64,000 nucleotides of DNA from DATGFK01 sp040007395 (GTDB lineage: Bacteria > Chloroflexota > Anaerolineae > Aggregatilineales > UBA2796): contig JBDTVG010000098.1 in NCBI GenBank assembly GCA_040007395.1, positions 55,107-119,106 of the forward strand, given 5' to 3'. The position numbers and the translations under genes were made by a program. Positions 45,225-53,827 of this stretch are shown here, piece after piece (the first letter of the stretch is position 1; each line of letters opens with the position of its first letter). Under the pieces are notes generated by a model. The model saw nothing but the letters and a program-made list of their open reading frames with translations, was not told the origin of the DNA and did not search any database.

Positions 45225-45320
45225 GCCCTCACCCTAAATCCCTCTCCCTCATGGAGAGGGACTTCCAATCAACTTGGTTTTGCTCCCCTCTCCTTCGGGA
45301 GAGGGGCTGGGGGTGAGGGC
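45225..45320. repeat. Palindromic repeat element, copy 2
   Basis: A 96-bp element, GCCCTCACCC...GGGTGAGGGC, containing two inner hairpins (ATCCCTCTCC arms and CCCCTCTCC/GGAGAGGGG with a TTCG loop). It closely matches the reverse complement of copy 1. It lies between the two CMP-sugar synthetase genes. Confidence 0.85.
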
Positions 45321-45336
45321 TGGTCAAGGCAAATGC

Positions 45337-46032
45337 TTATTTGCTGCGACGTGACAGCAAAAACTCGGCAAGATCAAAATCGAACTGTTCCGCGACATGC
45401 ACGCTGCGATCTTCGGGAGTCTCGTACATCGTGAGATGTGGGCCGAAGAAGTTGCGGCGCTCGATGGTTGGCTCAATCAGGCCAATCTTGATCGAGCCAT
45501 TAGGCCGATAGACGGGTGGCAGTAGTGGGCGCTCGATCATATATTTGTCACCGAAGTACATCTCCCACCAGCCGCTGCCGTCGTTCTGCTGCTGGATTGC
45601 CCAGTGAAAGTAATGTGGATCGATGAATGTCACCGACACCAGATAATTCGCACCGGTTTTGACGAACTGTTCCCACGCGCCGCAGATGTCAGCGGCAGTA
45701 CGCAGTGGCGAGGACGGTTGCAGACAGTAAATACTGTCGTAGCCTGCGCCCAATGCGTTCTGCGCGTTGATGAGATCAATGCACACATCCGTTGCACTGA
45801 CCAGATCGTCCGCCAGTTCAACAGGCCGCTTATGGACTGTCGCGCCATAACGCGAGGCAATCTCGCCGATCTCGTCGTCTTCGGTGGAGACGAACACACG
45901 GTCAAAGAGGCCGCTTGAAAGGGCGGCTTCAATGGAATAGGCCACCATCGGTTTACCTGCCAATGGCAGGATGTTCTTGAGCGCCAACCGCTTAGAGCCG
46001 CGCCGCGCCGGAATTACACAAATTGGTTTCAT
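45337..46032 (-). CDS. CMP-nonulosonate (pseudaminate/neuraminate type) cytidylyltransferase
   Basis: A 231-residue stand-alone enzyme that makes a CMP-activated nonulosonic acid. VIPARRGSKRLALKNILPL is the CTP-binding block, followed by GKPMVAYSIEAAL, VSTEDDEI and CLQPSSPLR. The length matches PseF and NeuA. Its start overlaps the stop of the Gfo/Idh/MocA gene by one base, so the two are coupled. Because a fused synthetase lies directly downstream, the two may serve different sugars, or one is redundant; only one synthase (pseI) is in the window. With PseB, PseC, PseG and PseI present, this is the likelier PseF. Confidence 0.86.
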   Translation of the reverse strand: MKPICVIPARRGSKRLALKNILPLAGKPMVAYSIEAALSSGLFDRVFVSTEDDEIGEIASRYGATVHKRPVELADDLVSATDVCIDLINAQNALGAGYDSIYCLQPSSPLRTAADICGAWEQFVKTGANYLVSVTFIDPHYFHWAIQQQNDGSGWWEMYFGDKYMIERPLLPPVYRPNGSIKIGLIEPTIERRNFFGPHLTMYETPEDRSVHVAEQFDFDLAEFLLSRRSK

Positions 46033-47006
46033 TAGGCTGTCACCTTGCTGCTAAAATGTTTTGCCGTCAGTGCCACCTGTAGCGCGGCGATACCTTGTTG
46101 CACATCGCTAAAGGTCGGGGTGTGGTTGACAACGCAATTCATGAAATAGGTCATTTCGTCAATATACATCTGGTTCACCGTCCAGTCCGCTGACTGTTTG
46201 GTGATTTCCCATTCGCCTGCGGGGGTATAAACCCGTACTTCGCCGTCCGTGAAATCCCAGTAGATCGTGCCTTCTGTGCCGATGATCTGGCAGGCCCGTT
46301 TATAGTCGCGCTGGATATAGTTCAGGTGGACATTGGACAGTGCGCCGGAATGGTGGCGGAGCAAAATCTCGACCAGTCCTTCGACTTCTATCCCTAGACT
46401 TTCGGCGGGCAAGCTCACTGCACTGACCACCTCAGCAGCACCGAGATACCACAACGCTAAATCGATCTCGTGGATGCAGTCCAGAATCGCGCCACCTTGC
46501 GTGGGCGATGCACTGTAGCTCAACCGATAGTCCGTCTGAGGCCGCCAACCGGGCAAATACGATCCGGTCTGGATACGCGCCGCAATCACTTTGCCTACCG
46601 CGTTTTCGCTGATTAGCTTCTTAACTTGGGCTGGCCCCGGATGAAAGCGCATGTTGCAGCCAACCATCGTGATCAGATTGCTTTGTTCGACTTCCGCCGC
46701 CAATGTGCTTAGATTCTCGAAGGAGTGCGACAGTGGCTTCTCGATAAAGAGATGTGCGCCATGCCGCGCTGCTGCCAACGCCAGTTCCGTATGCAAATTG
46801 GATGGTGACGTGACAAGCACAACATCGGGATTAAAGCCCCAGATGTCGTCCAGTTTTTCGTAGCCTTTAACTCCAGTTTCTTGCAAGGCGGCTTCTCGCG
46901 AAGCCGCCGATGGATCAAAGGCTACCAGATCGGTATAACCAAGTGCCTGTAAGTTGCGTAGGTGACGACGGCCTATCGAGCCACAACCAAGGACTGCAAT
47001 GTGCAT
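46032..47006 (-). CDS. Gfo/Idh/MocA family oxidoreductase
   Basis: A 324-residue NAD(P)-dependent sugar dehydrogenase of the Gfo/Idh/MocA family. GCGSIGRRHLRNLQ is the Rossmann nucleotide site, and LFIEKPLSH carries the family EKP motif (Lys in catalysis). The C-terminal beta-sheet domain has DCIHEIDLALWYLG, with the conserved His and Asp. Such genes stand in many nonulosonic-acid loci, but the step they catalyse is often unproven. Here it overlaps the synthetase by one base and follows pseC by 19 bp, so it is part of the same operon. Its substrate is unknown. Confidence 0.87.
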   Translation of the reverse strand: MHIAVLGCGSIGRRHLRNLQALGYTDLVAFDPSAASREAALQETGVKGYEKLDDIWGFNPDVVLVTSPSNLHTELALAAARHGAHLFIEKPLSHSFENLSTLAAEVEQSNLITMVGCNMRFHPGPAQVKKLISENAVGKVIAARIQTGSYLPGWRPQTDYRLSYSASPTQGGAILDCIHEIDLALWYLGAAEVVSAVSLPAESLGIEVEGLVEILLRHHSGALSNVHLNYIQRDYKRACQIIGTEGTIYWDFTDGEVRVYTPAGEWEITKQSADWTVNQMYIDEMTYFMNCVVNHTPTFSDVQQGIAALQVALTAKHFSSKVTA

Positions 47007-47025
47007 GACCTATCCGTCCTTTCGC

Positions 47026-48264
47026 CTAAGCGTCGGCGCTGATAGCGTCGTGGGTGTAGTAGTGGTCGATAACTTTGTGCATCGCCGCGACTACATCCTC
47101 AATGTCGTCCTGCGTCATACGCGGGAAGATCGGCAAGGAGATGATGTGTTCATACGCTTCTTCCGCGACAGGGCAAAGTCCCGGCCCAGTGCCAAAGTGT
47201 TGGCGATAGAAAGGATGCAGGTGAACAGGCATATAGTGGACGTTGACCCCGATCCCTTCAGCCCGCAATGCCTTAAAGACCTCGCCACGATTGATCGTTG
47301 GTTGATCTAGGCCAACCTGCACGACATACAAGTGATAGCCATGCGTGACTTCGGGACGAACTGTTAGCGGTTTCACACCGGGCATGTTCGCGAAGGCTTT
47401 ATCGTACTCGTGGGCGATCTCCTGACGGCGGGCGACCCAACCGGGCAGCTTGCGTAACTGGCTAATGCCTAGCACGCTCTGGAAATCCGTCAGGCGATAG
47501 TTGTAGCCAAGATCGACCATTTCATAGGCCCACGATCCGGTCGCTTCGCGGCTGCGATGGTCGCTGGTGATACCGTGATTGCGAAAGATCCGCATCCGTT
47601 TGGCGTATTCTTCGTTATCGGTGGCGATTACCCCGCCCTCGCCTGTCGTCATGTGCTTGACCGGATGTAGGCTGAACGTGTTCAGATCCGCCAGAGTCCC
47701 AACGGAACGCCCTTTATAGGTTCCGCCGAACGCATGGCACGCATCGTCCACAATCGCCAGCCCATGCCGATCAGCGATGGCACGTAAGGCATCGTAGTCG
47801 CACGGCTGACCGCCATAATCGACAGCGACAATCGCTTTGGTGCGATCCGTGATTTTCGCTTCGACCAACGCCGGATCGATCAATAGAGTATTAGGGTCTA
47901 CATCACAAAAGATCGGTGTGCCACCTTGATACACAACACAGTTAGCACTCGCCGCAAAGGTCATGGCGGTGACGATTACCTCGTCGCCGGGTTGGATGTT
48001 CAGTGCATACATCGCCGCATGGAGCGCCGCTGTACCATTGCTCACGGCAACGGCTTCACGTGCATGGGCGAATTCGGCAAATGCCTGCTCGAATTCGCCT
48101 ACCTTGGGGCCAGTCGTCAGCCAATCGGACTTCAGGACAGCGACGACTGCCGCAATATCCTCGTCATCGATCCACTGGCGACCATAGGGCAGCGTCGTCT
48201 TGCGGATCGGCTCGTTCGCCGCGTTATCGTTAGTGGGCGGCTGGTTCTGGTTTGCTGAGTTCAT
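47026..48264 (-). CDS. pseC: UDP-4-amino-4,6-dideoxy-N-acetyl-altrosamine transaminase, PseC
   Basis: A 412-residue DegT-family aminotransferase. It aminates the 4-keto product of PseB with glutamate as donor and PLP as cofactor. The N-terminal block LPYGRQWIDDEDIAAVV, then SDWLTTGP, is typical of PseC. NGTAALHAAMYAL, DDACHAFGG and the PLP lysine in SLHPVKHMTTGEGG follow; GVNVHYMPVHLHPFY is near the C-terminus. Its first 35 bases overlap the end of pseB, which implies coupled translation. The short polar N-terminal extension (Asn/Pro-rich, about 20 residues) is not part of the fold. Confidence 0.9.
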   Translation of the reverse strand: MNSANQNQPPTNDNAANEPIRKTTLPYGRQWIDDEDIAAVVAVLKSDWLTTGPKVGEFEQAFAEFAHAREAVAVSNGTAALHAAMYALNIQPGDEVIVTAMTFAASANCVVYQGGTPIFCDVDPNTLLIDPALVEAKITDRTKAIVAVDYGGQPCDYDALRAIADRHGLAIVDDACHAFGGTYKGRSVGTLADLNTFSLHPVKHMTTGEGGVIATDNEEYAKRMRIFRNHGITSDHRSREATGSWAYEMVDLGYNYRLTDFQSVLGISQLRKLPGWVARRQEIAHEYDKAFANMPGVKPLTVRPEVTHGYHLYVVQVGLDQPTINRGEVFKALRAEGIGVNVHYMPVHLHPFYRQHFGTGPGLCPVAEEAYEHIISLPIFPRMTQDDIEDVVAAMHKVIDHYYTHDAISADA

Positions 48265-49267
48265 TTTGCCCTTCGATCAACGCTTGTAACTGATGCGAGG
48301 TAAGCCACTGTGTATTGGTGTCGCTGCTGTACTGGAAGCCTTCGGCTAAGGTACGGCCTGCACTCCACTTGTCACCGAGTGTCCAAGTATCGGGCGGCAG
48401 GATGATAAACATATTGTCCATTTCGAGGGCGTGACGGGCTTCGTCTTCGGAAACCATCACTTCGTGGAGCTTCTCGCCGGGACGAATGCCGATGTAATCA
48501 ACAGCACAGCCGGGGGCAACGGTCTCAACCAGATCCATCATATTCATGCTGGGGATCTTGGGGATGAACACTTCGCCGCCCTGCATGTTTTCGATGCAAT
48601 CGATCACGAACTTTACACCCTGATCGAGGGTTAGCCAGAAGCGAGTCATGCGTGCGTCGGTAACGGTGATCTTGCCTTGTTCGCGCTGCTTTATAAACAA
48701 GGGGATCACGCTGCCCCGGCTGCCCACGACATTGCCGTAGCGGGTGCAGCTAAAACGGGTCGGGCTATCGCCACTGTAAGCATTGCCCTGAACGAACAAC
48801 TTTTCGGCAACGAGTTTGGTTGCGCCGTACAGGTTAATCGGGGCGGCGGCTTTGTCGGTGCTGATCGCTAGGACTCTTTCTACGCCGCAATCGAGCGCGG
48901 CTTCGATGACGTTCTTTGCGCCGTTGACATTGGTCTGGACGGCTTCAATGGGATTATATTCGCACGCCGGAACCTGCTTGAGTGCGGCGGCGTGGACAAC
49001 AATATCGACCCCATTCATGGCACGGCGCAGACGGTCTTGATCGCGCACGTCACCGATAAAGTAGCGCATGGGCTGACCGGGCGCATCCGAGAAGACTTGA
49101 CGCATCTCGTGTTGTTTGAGTTCATCGCGGCTAAAGACGATTAGTTTCTTCGGCTTGTAGTCGCGCAGCATAATTTCGGTAAACTTCTTGCCAAATGAGC
49201 CAGTGCCGCCTGTGACTAGAACGACCTTCTCGCTCCAATTGATTGAACCTTCAGTTTGTGTAGCCAT
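48230..49267 (-). CDS. pseB: UDP-N-acetylglucosamine 4,6-dehydratase (inverting), PseB
   Basis: A 345-residue SDR-type enzyme that starts the pseudaminic acid pathway by dehydrating and epimerising UDP-GlcNAc. VLVTGGTGSFGKKFTE binds NADP, FSRDELKQHEM and HAAALKQVPACEYNP are PseB signatures, and STDKAAAPINLYGATK holds the catalytic residues. The frame is open 79 residues further upstream to 49504, but that part overlaps the exporter gene; the ATG at 49265-49267 has GGAG at good spacing and fits the family start. It overlaps pseC by 35 bp. It is soluble, unlike the membrane-anchored dehydratase at 51416. Confidence 0.92.
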   Translation of the reverse strand: MATQTEGSINWSEKVVLVTGGTGSFGKKFTEIMLRDYKPKKLIVFSRDELKQHEMRQVFSDAPGQPMRYFIGDVRDQDRLRRAMNGVDIVVHAAALKQVPACEYNPIEAVQTNVNGAKNVIEAALDCGVERVLAISTDKAAAPINLYGATKLVAEKLFVQGNAYSGDSPTRFSCTRYGNVVGSRGSVIPLFIKQREQGKITVTDARMTRFWLTLDQGVKFVIDCIENMQGGEVFIPKIPSMNMMDLVETVAPGCAVDYIGIRPGEKLHEVMVSEDEARHALEMDNMFIILPPDTWTLGDKWSAGRTLAEGFQYSSDTNTQWLTSHQLQALIEGQNELSKPEPAAH

Positions 49268-49331
49268 AGAATCTCCATAGTTCCCGATACGAATTGGGTT
49301 ATTACCGATAAAAACGAGTTCGACAGCGCCG

Positions 49332-51116
49332 TCAGGTAGACGATACCGTGTTCGGTTGACTATCGAGTGATTGATAACTCCAGAGTTTGTAGTAGGTTTC
49401 GCACGTCTCCAGCAGTTCAGCGTGAGGAGCAAACCCAACAATATTGCCGCGTTCCAACACCAGAATGCGGTCTGCATTCCGCAGTGCCGAAAGGCGGTGG
49501 GCAATCACGAACGAGGTACGCCCGATCATCAAGCGGTCAATTGCATCTTGAACCTTGCGTTCAGATACCGCGTCAAGATTACTGGTGGCTTCATCCAAAA
49601 ATAGGATTGGCGCATTCTTGAGCAGAGCCGCTGCGATACAAATCCGCTGCTTCTGTCCTACCGATAGACCGCGTGAGTCTTCGCCAAAACCAAGCATAGT
49701 TTCGTAGCCATTTTCCATACGCATGATCTCGTCATGAATATTGGCAGCTTTTGCCGCATCGATCACTTCCTCCATTGTGGCATCTGGTCTAGCCAGACGG
49801 ATATTGTTGGCGACGCTATCGACAAACAATATTGGCTCTTGAAGCACAATAGCACAGTTATCGAGCAGATCCGCATAACGAATATCACGCAAATCTACGC
49901 CATCGAACAGGATTTGACCGCCTGTCGGTTCGTAGAAGCGCAGCAACAGCGAAATAAAGGTTGACTTACCCGTCCCAGACGGCCCGACAATCCCAATCGT
50001 TTCGCCCTGATAGAACGTCGCTGAGATTGAATTGAGGATGGTCTGATCGTTGTAGGCAAAGGTGAGATCTTTCAGTGTGATCTCGGCAGGAGTCTGGCGC
50101 AGTGGCTGGGCGTTTTCCTGATTCTGCATCGCCGCTGGGGTTTCCATTAGGCGATCTACCCGATCCAGATTCGGCAGCAAACCGCGAACGGTGCTGTAGG
50201 TCTGCAACAAGCTGACGATGGGCGAGTAAACCGCCAACACCGCGATCAACAAACTGAGGAGCGACTGCCAGCTAAGTTCTCCGGCGGCGACATCGCGTCC
50301 TCCGACAGCCAACACGAGGATCAGCCCAATGCCGGAGACAATTTCCAGTACCAGTCGGGCTTGCCCTTTGTTTCTGAACTGGTCTACTGTTTGAACGTAG
50401 AGATTCTCGGACACCTCGCGGCCTTTGGCGAGGATACGTTCCTCACCGCGATTCACCTTGATAATCTTGATACCAGAGGAAACTTGAAGAAAGCTATCGT
50501 GCCAAACCGCGAGGGCATTGCGGCCTCGCAGCGCGGCTCGCGACATACGCTGTCCGAACCAACTGGCAGGAGCCGCGACTAACGGGATCGCCACAAAGCC
50601 AACCAACGCCAGCTTCGGGCTGATCAAAACGGCTGCCAACGCCAAGCCGGACAACCGAGTGACAAAGACAATCGTTCGACCGACTTCTTCCGTTATCTGG
50701 CGAATGCCCGACAGATCTTGAAAAGAAGCCATGATCAGATCGCCTTGGCTGTTTTTTTCGAAATAGCGGACTGGCAGCGATAATGTCTTGGCGTAGAGCT
50801 TCCGCATCGAGTCGGTTTGGACTCGGTACGCGATCCGCATGGACATTAACTCAGCCACATAGGTTCCGATAGACTGGATGATGCTGATGGCAAAGATCGC
50901 GATACAGATCAGCGTCAGATAACCGAAGTCCATCGCGCTGCTGTCGCTAAATGTCAAAAGTGCGTGTTGCAATGCCCAGACTAGCAAGGCTTGAAAGAGC
51001 GCCTGAGTCAAAGCCCCGACGATAAAGAGAGCCATACTTCGCGGGTATCGAGCCATAGAGCGCAGCCCCAGACTGAATACGGCGAAGAACCCCTTTTGTT
51101 TTGTTGTTTGCGCCAT
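49332..51116 (-). CDS. ABC exporter half-transporter (MsbA/PglK-like flippase)
   Basis: A 594-residue protein with six membrane helices (about 25-320) and a C-terminal ATPase. Walker A GPSGTGKST, Q-loop LQEPILFVD, signature LSVGQKQR (Val in place of the first Gly of LSGGQ), Walker B ILFLDEATSNLD and the switch His in IAHRLS are all present. Half-transporters of this kind flip lipid-linked glycans or lipid A across the membrane. In this cluster it is the only flippase candidate, since no Wzx is seen. I chose ATG 51114-51116, preceded by GGGAG; the frame is open 12 codons further. Confidence 0.87.
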   Translation of the reverse strand: MAQTTKQKGFFAVFSLGLRSMARYPRSMALFIVGALTQALFQALLVWALQHALLTFSDSSAMDFGYLTLICIAIFAISIIQSIGTYVAELMSMRIAYRVQTDSMRKLYAKTLSLPVRYFEKNSQGDLIMASFQDLSGIRQITEEVGRTIVFVTRLSGLALAAVLISPKLALVGFVAIPLVAAPASWFGQRMSRAALRGRNALAVWHDSFLQVSSGIKIIKVNRGEERILAKGREVSENLYVQTVDQFRNKGQARLVLEIVSGIGLILVLAVGGRDVAAGELSWQSLLSLLIAVLAVYSPIVSLLQTYSTVRGLLPNLDRVDRLMETPAAMQNQENAQPLRQTPAEITLKDLTFAYNDQTILNSISATFYQGETIGIVGPSGTGKSTFISLLLRFYEPTGGQILFDGVDLRDIRYADLLDNCAIVLQEPILFVDSVANNIRLARPDATMEEVIDAAKAANIHDEIMRMENGYETMLGFGEDSRGLSVGQKQRICIAAALLKNAPILFLDEATSNLDAVSERKVQDAIDRLMIGRTSFVIAHRLSALRNADRILVLERGNIVGFAPHAELLETCETYYKLWSYQSLDSQPNTVSST

Positions 51117-51346
51117 CGATGTGTACTCCCATTTTAGGCGTTGACATGACACTAACGTACTTTTTGTCAGATATGTGATTCGTCTGACTTGGACATGAAT
51201 ACTTTTTTATATAGCAAGTGCAGCTTTTAAGCAAGCTACACCCTCACGATAGGATCTTGATCGCACATGGATCGCCCTGTCGATGTAGTCCACAATACTA
51301 GGTTGCGTTTCAAAGGGGTATAGATAAATAGGGCCTTCAAGGTAGA

Positions 51347-51390
51347 CTGGACACACCCTTATCGTTTTATGAACGTATGGGTGTGTCCAG
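51347..51390 (-). terminator. Long hairpin after the CapD-like gene
   Basis: CTGGACACACCC (51347-51358) pairs exactly with GGGTGTGTCCAG (51379-51390), with further inner pairing. It lies 26 bp beyond the CapD-like stop. There is no T-tract, so it may be a pause or processing site instead of a full terminator. The rest of the gap 51117-51415 shows nothing. Confidence 0.5.
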
Positions 51391-51415
51391 CCAATGCAAC
51401 CAGTAATTTGGGCAA

Positions 51416-53452
51416 TCAGGCAGTCGCACGATCCAGATTAGGTACCGATACTTCGATAGCTGTATCCTCTGCAATCAATTCCATCATCCGGCTGGGCTTG
51501 TCTAGACCACTTTGTAACAGTTTCTCAACCCGGCCTAGGAATTCTTCCCCATCGAAATTCGTATTCTTGCTCTGTGGTTGAACAATATCTGGGTGGATAG
51601 TATCAATCACGACTTCGCTGTCGGTATATAGTTCCTCGAACAACTTCTCGCCGGGACGTGTCCCTGTGAATTCGATGGCGATGTCTTTGTAGGGGCGTAG
51701 TCCACGCAGCCGGATCATCCGCTCGGCAAGGTCAACGATTCTGACAACTTCACCCATACGGAGCAGGAATACGTCGCCACCTTTGGTCAGGCACGCCGCA
51801 TGAATAACAAGGTTGGCAGCTTCTGGAATGCTCATAAAGTAGCGGGTCATATCCCGGTGGGTCACCGCAACAGGGCCGCCGCTGTCGATCTGTGCATTGA
51901 AGGTCGGTACAACACTGCCCCGACTGCCCAACACGTTACCGAACCGAACCGCCGTAAAGAGAGTCCGATGCCCACTTTGTTGGGACAGCGCCCGCACGAT
52001 CAACTCGCACGCCCGCTTGCTGGCTCCCATAATACTCGAAGGATTCACCGCTTTGTCTGTCGAAATCAGGACAAACCGCTCGACCTTAAAGTCACGGGCC
52101 ATTTCTGCCAGTAGCCGAGTCCCGCCCACATTGACGCGCAGGGCTTCGCCGGGGAAGTATTCCAGCATTGGCACATGCTTGTACGCCGCCGCGTGGAAGA
52201 CAATTTGTGGTTGGTACTTGGTAAAGACAGCTTCCAGCGCTGGTTTAATCGTAATATCCACGAGTGCAGGATGGAACTTGATATTCGGGAATTTCGAGGC
52301 CAACTCAATAGCCAGTTCGTGCAAGCTGCTCTCGTTATTGTCAACCATAGTCAGTTCGCCTAGATTGTTCAGGCAAAGCTGGCGGCACAGTTCGGAACCG
52401 ATAGAACCTGCTGCGCCCGTGACCAGCACTCGGCGCGTCATCACCAGACTGAGATCGATCCCTTCGTGGCGGCTGAGTGGGCCGCGCCCGATCAGGTCTT
52501 GCACCTGAATATCGCGGAGTAACGCGCTGCCTTGCTTCGCATTCATCAGCGCGAAAACGTCCGGCGCAATCTTGATTCGGGCATGAGTCTTTTCGCAGAA
52601 ATTCAGAATATCGCGGAACTCTGGCCCCAGAATATTGTGGATTGCAACGACTAGTAAATCAATTTGGTGTGCGTCGGCAAGGCGTGGAATATCGGAGCGC
52701 GTACCGATGACCGGGCAACCTTCGACATATAACCCTTGCTTGCGCTTATCATCATCGATGAAGCCGACGATCTTGTAGGCTTGATAGTTGTTTGGAGAAC
52801 GGTGCTTCAGGCGCAATGCAAGTTCTTGACCCGCCACACCCGCCCCAATAATCAGAACTTTGGTGAGCGATTCTTCTGAAATCTTGCTACCGCGAAGCCG
52901 CTGCCAACGCCACTCAACACCCGTGATGAGACGGGAGCGATAACGAACCGCAACAAAGCCACCGAGCGCTAGAATATTACCAAAAACAGCAACGCTCACG
53001 GGGACAGGGCGTTCCTGTTGAAGCGCATCCGCCAACGCAATGAACAAGGTCGCGATAAGGACTGCTTTGACAATGACAGAGACATCATGTCCACTGGTCA
53101 TCGACCAGAGGCGATAGTACACACCAAAGAAATACAATGCGACAATTAGGGTAATCGTGGCCCAACCAATAAACGTAATGCTTTGCACATAATCCAGTGG
53201 CGTACTAGCGGCCCGCACAAAAAAAGCAGCGGCATACGCAAGCTGGATAATAATGACATCCAAAATCATCGATTCGAGTACATGTTTGAATTGATGAGAA
53301 ACCATGCCAAATTTCATTGTGCTTCTCATAGGACCTCCTGCTTGAGCGTTTTTGTCCAACGGGTGTACATTGTTTGTCTCCATGTAGGGCTGTGCATTAA
53401 AGTGTTGCAAGCTAGTCCTTAAAAGTCGGTGCAGTTTTTCAATGAGTTCCAT
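51416..53452 (-). CDS. Membrane-bound nucleotide-sugar 4,6-dehydratase, CapD/PglF/WbpM family
   Basis: A 678-residue protein. The N-terminal part has four membrane helices (about 55-170), followed by a first Rossmann-like domain (IIGAGVAGQELALRL) and a second, catalytic SDR domain (about 330-620) with VTGAAGSIGSELCRQ, FHAAAYKHVPMLE and LISTDKAVNPSSIMGASKR. Met in the place of the usual catalytic Tyr (SxxMxxxK) is the hallmark of PglF and WbpM. These make UDP-4-keto-6-deoxy-GlcNAc without epimerisation. With the aminotransferase at 34054 and the PglC-like transferase at 33463 it would form a bacillosamine-type route. It is the first gene of the cluster. Confidence 0.9.
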   Translation of the reverse strand: MELIEKLHRLLRTSLQHFNAQPYMETNNVHPLDKNAQAGGPMRSTMKFGMVSHQFKHVLESMILDVIIIQLAYAAAFFVRAASTPLDYVQSITFIGWATITLIVALYFFGVYYRLWSMTSGHDVSVIVKAVLIATLFIALADALQQERPVPVSVAVFGNILALGGFVAVRYRSRLITGVEWRWQRLRGSKISEESLTKVLIIGAGVAGQELALRLKHRSPNNYQAYKIVGFIDDDKRKQGLYVEGCPVIGTRSDIPRLADAHQIDLLVVAIHNILGPEFRDILNFCEKTHARIKIAPDVFALMNAKQGSALLRDIQVQDLIGRGPLSRHEGIDLSLVMTRRVLVTGAAGSIGSELCRQLCLNNLGELTMVDNNESSLHELAIELASKFPNIKFHPALVDITIKPALEAVFTKYQPQIVFHAAAYKHVPMLEYFPGEALRVNVGGTRLLAEMARDFKVERFVLISTDKAVNPSSIMGASKRACELIVRALSQQSGHRTLFTAVRFGNVLGSRGSVVPTFNAQIDSGGPVAVTHRDMTRYFMSIPEAANLVIHAACLTKGGDVFLLRMGEVVRIVDLAERMIRLRGLRPYKDIAIEFTGTRPGEKLFEELYTDSEVVIDTIHPDIVQPQSKNTNFDGEEFLGRVEKLLQSGLDKPSRMMELIAEDTAIEVSVPNLDRATA

Positions 53453-53697
53453 TTAGCTCTTTTATCGAAATGGATAGCAGTTTGCTTCTTTTCGATAATC
53501 TCCATCTATGCACCCTTTCGGGTCGCTAACGGGTCTGACAATCTGTTTCACTATGTATCGTAAGCCGCCGACCAACGAAATATATTACGAAACTCTACTA
53601 GTTGATCATCTCTGCCGACACACTTGTACTAAACTTAGTCTACAGACAACACGTTACGATCCACATTAATGTTGAGGGCATTTTATAAAACAATACG

Positions 53698-53741
53698 TCG
53701 TGCAGGATTGCCTTGCTCTCGGACAAGGCAATCCTGCACGA
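53698..53741 (-). terminator. Strong hairpin in the gap before the glycan cluster
   Basis: A perfect 18-bp stem (arms 53698-53715 and 53724-53741, loop of 8) lies 87 bp past the stop of the PPC-like gene. On the minus strand it is followed by TATTGTTTTATAAAA, so it should end that transcript. The rest of the 375-bp gap 53453-53827 is AT-rich leader of the glycan cluster with no gene. Confidence 0.75.
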
Positions 53742-53827
53742 TTGTATAATTGTATAAATGGTGTAAAACACCATCTCAAATTATCAAGTTGTATGGCTCG
53801 ATGGTAGACGGCGGCTGATAAGACGGC

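Noticed and set aside
49268..49504. N-terminal extension of the PseB frame
   Set aside because: It overlaps the end of the exporter gene, has no binding site, and family members begin where GGAG precedes the ATG at 49267.
33463..53452. Legionaminic or sialic acid as the main product of the cluster
   Set aside because: PseB, PseC and PseG are of the pseudaminic type, and no NeuC-type epimerase or LegB-like dehydratase is seen. A second sugar through the fused synthetase cannot be excluded.
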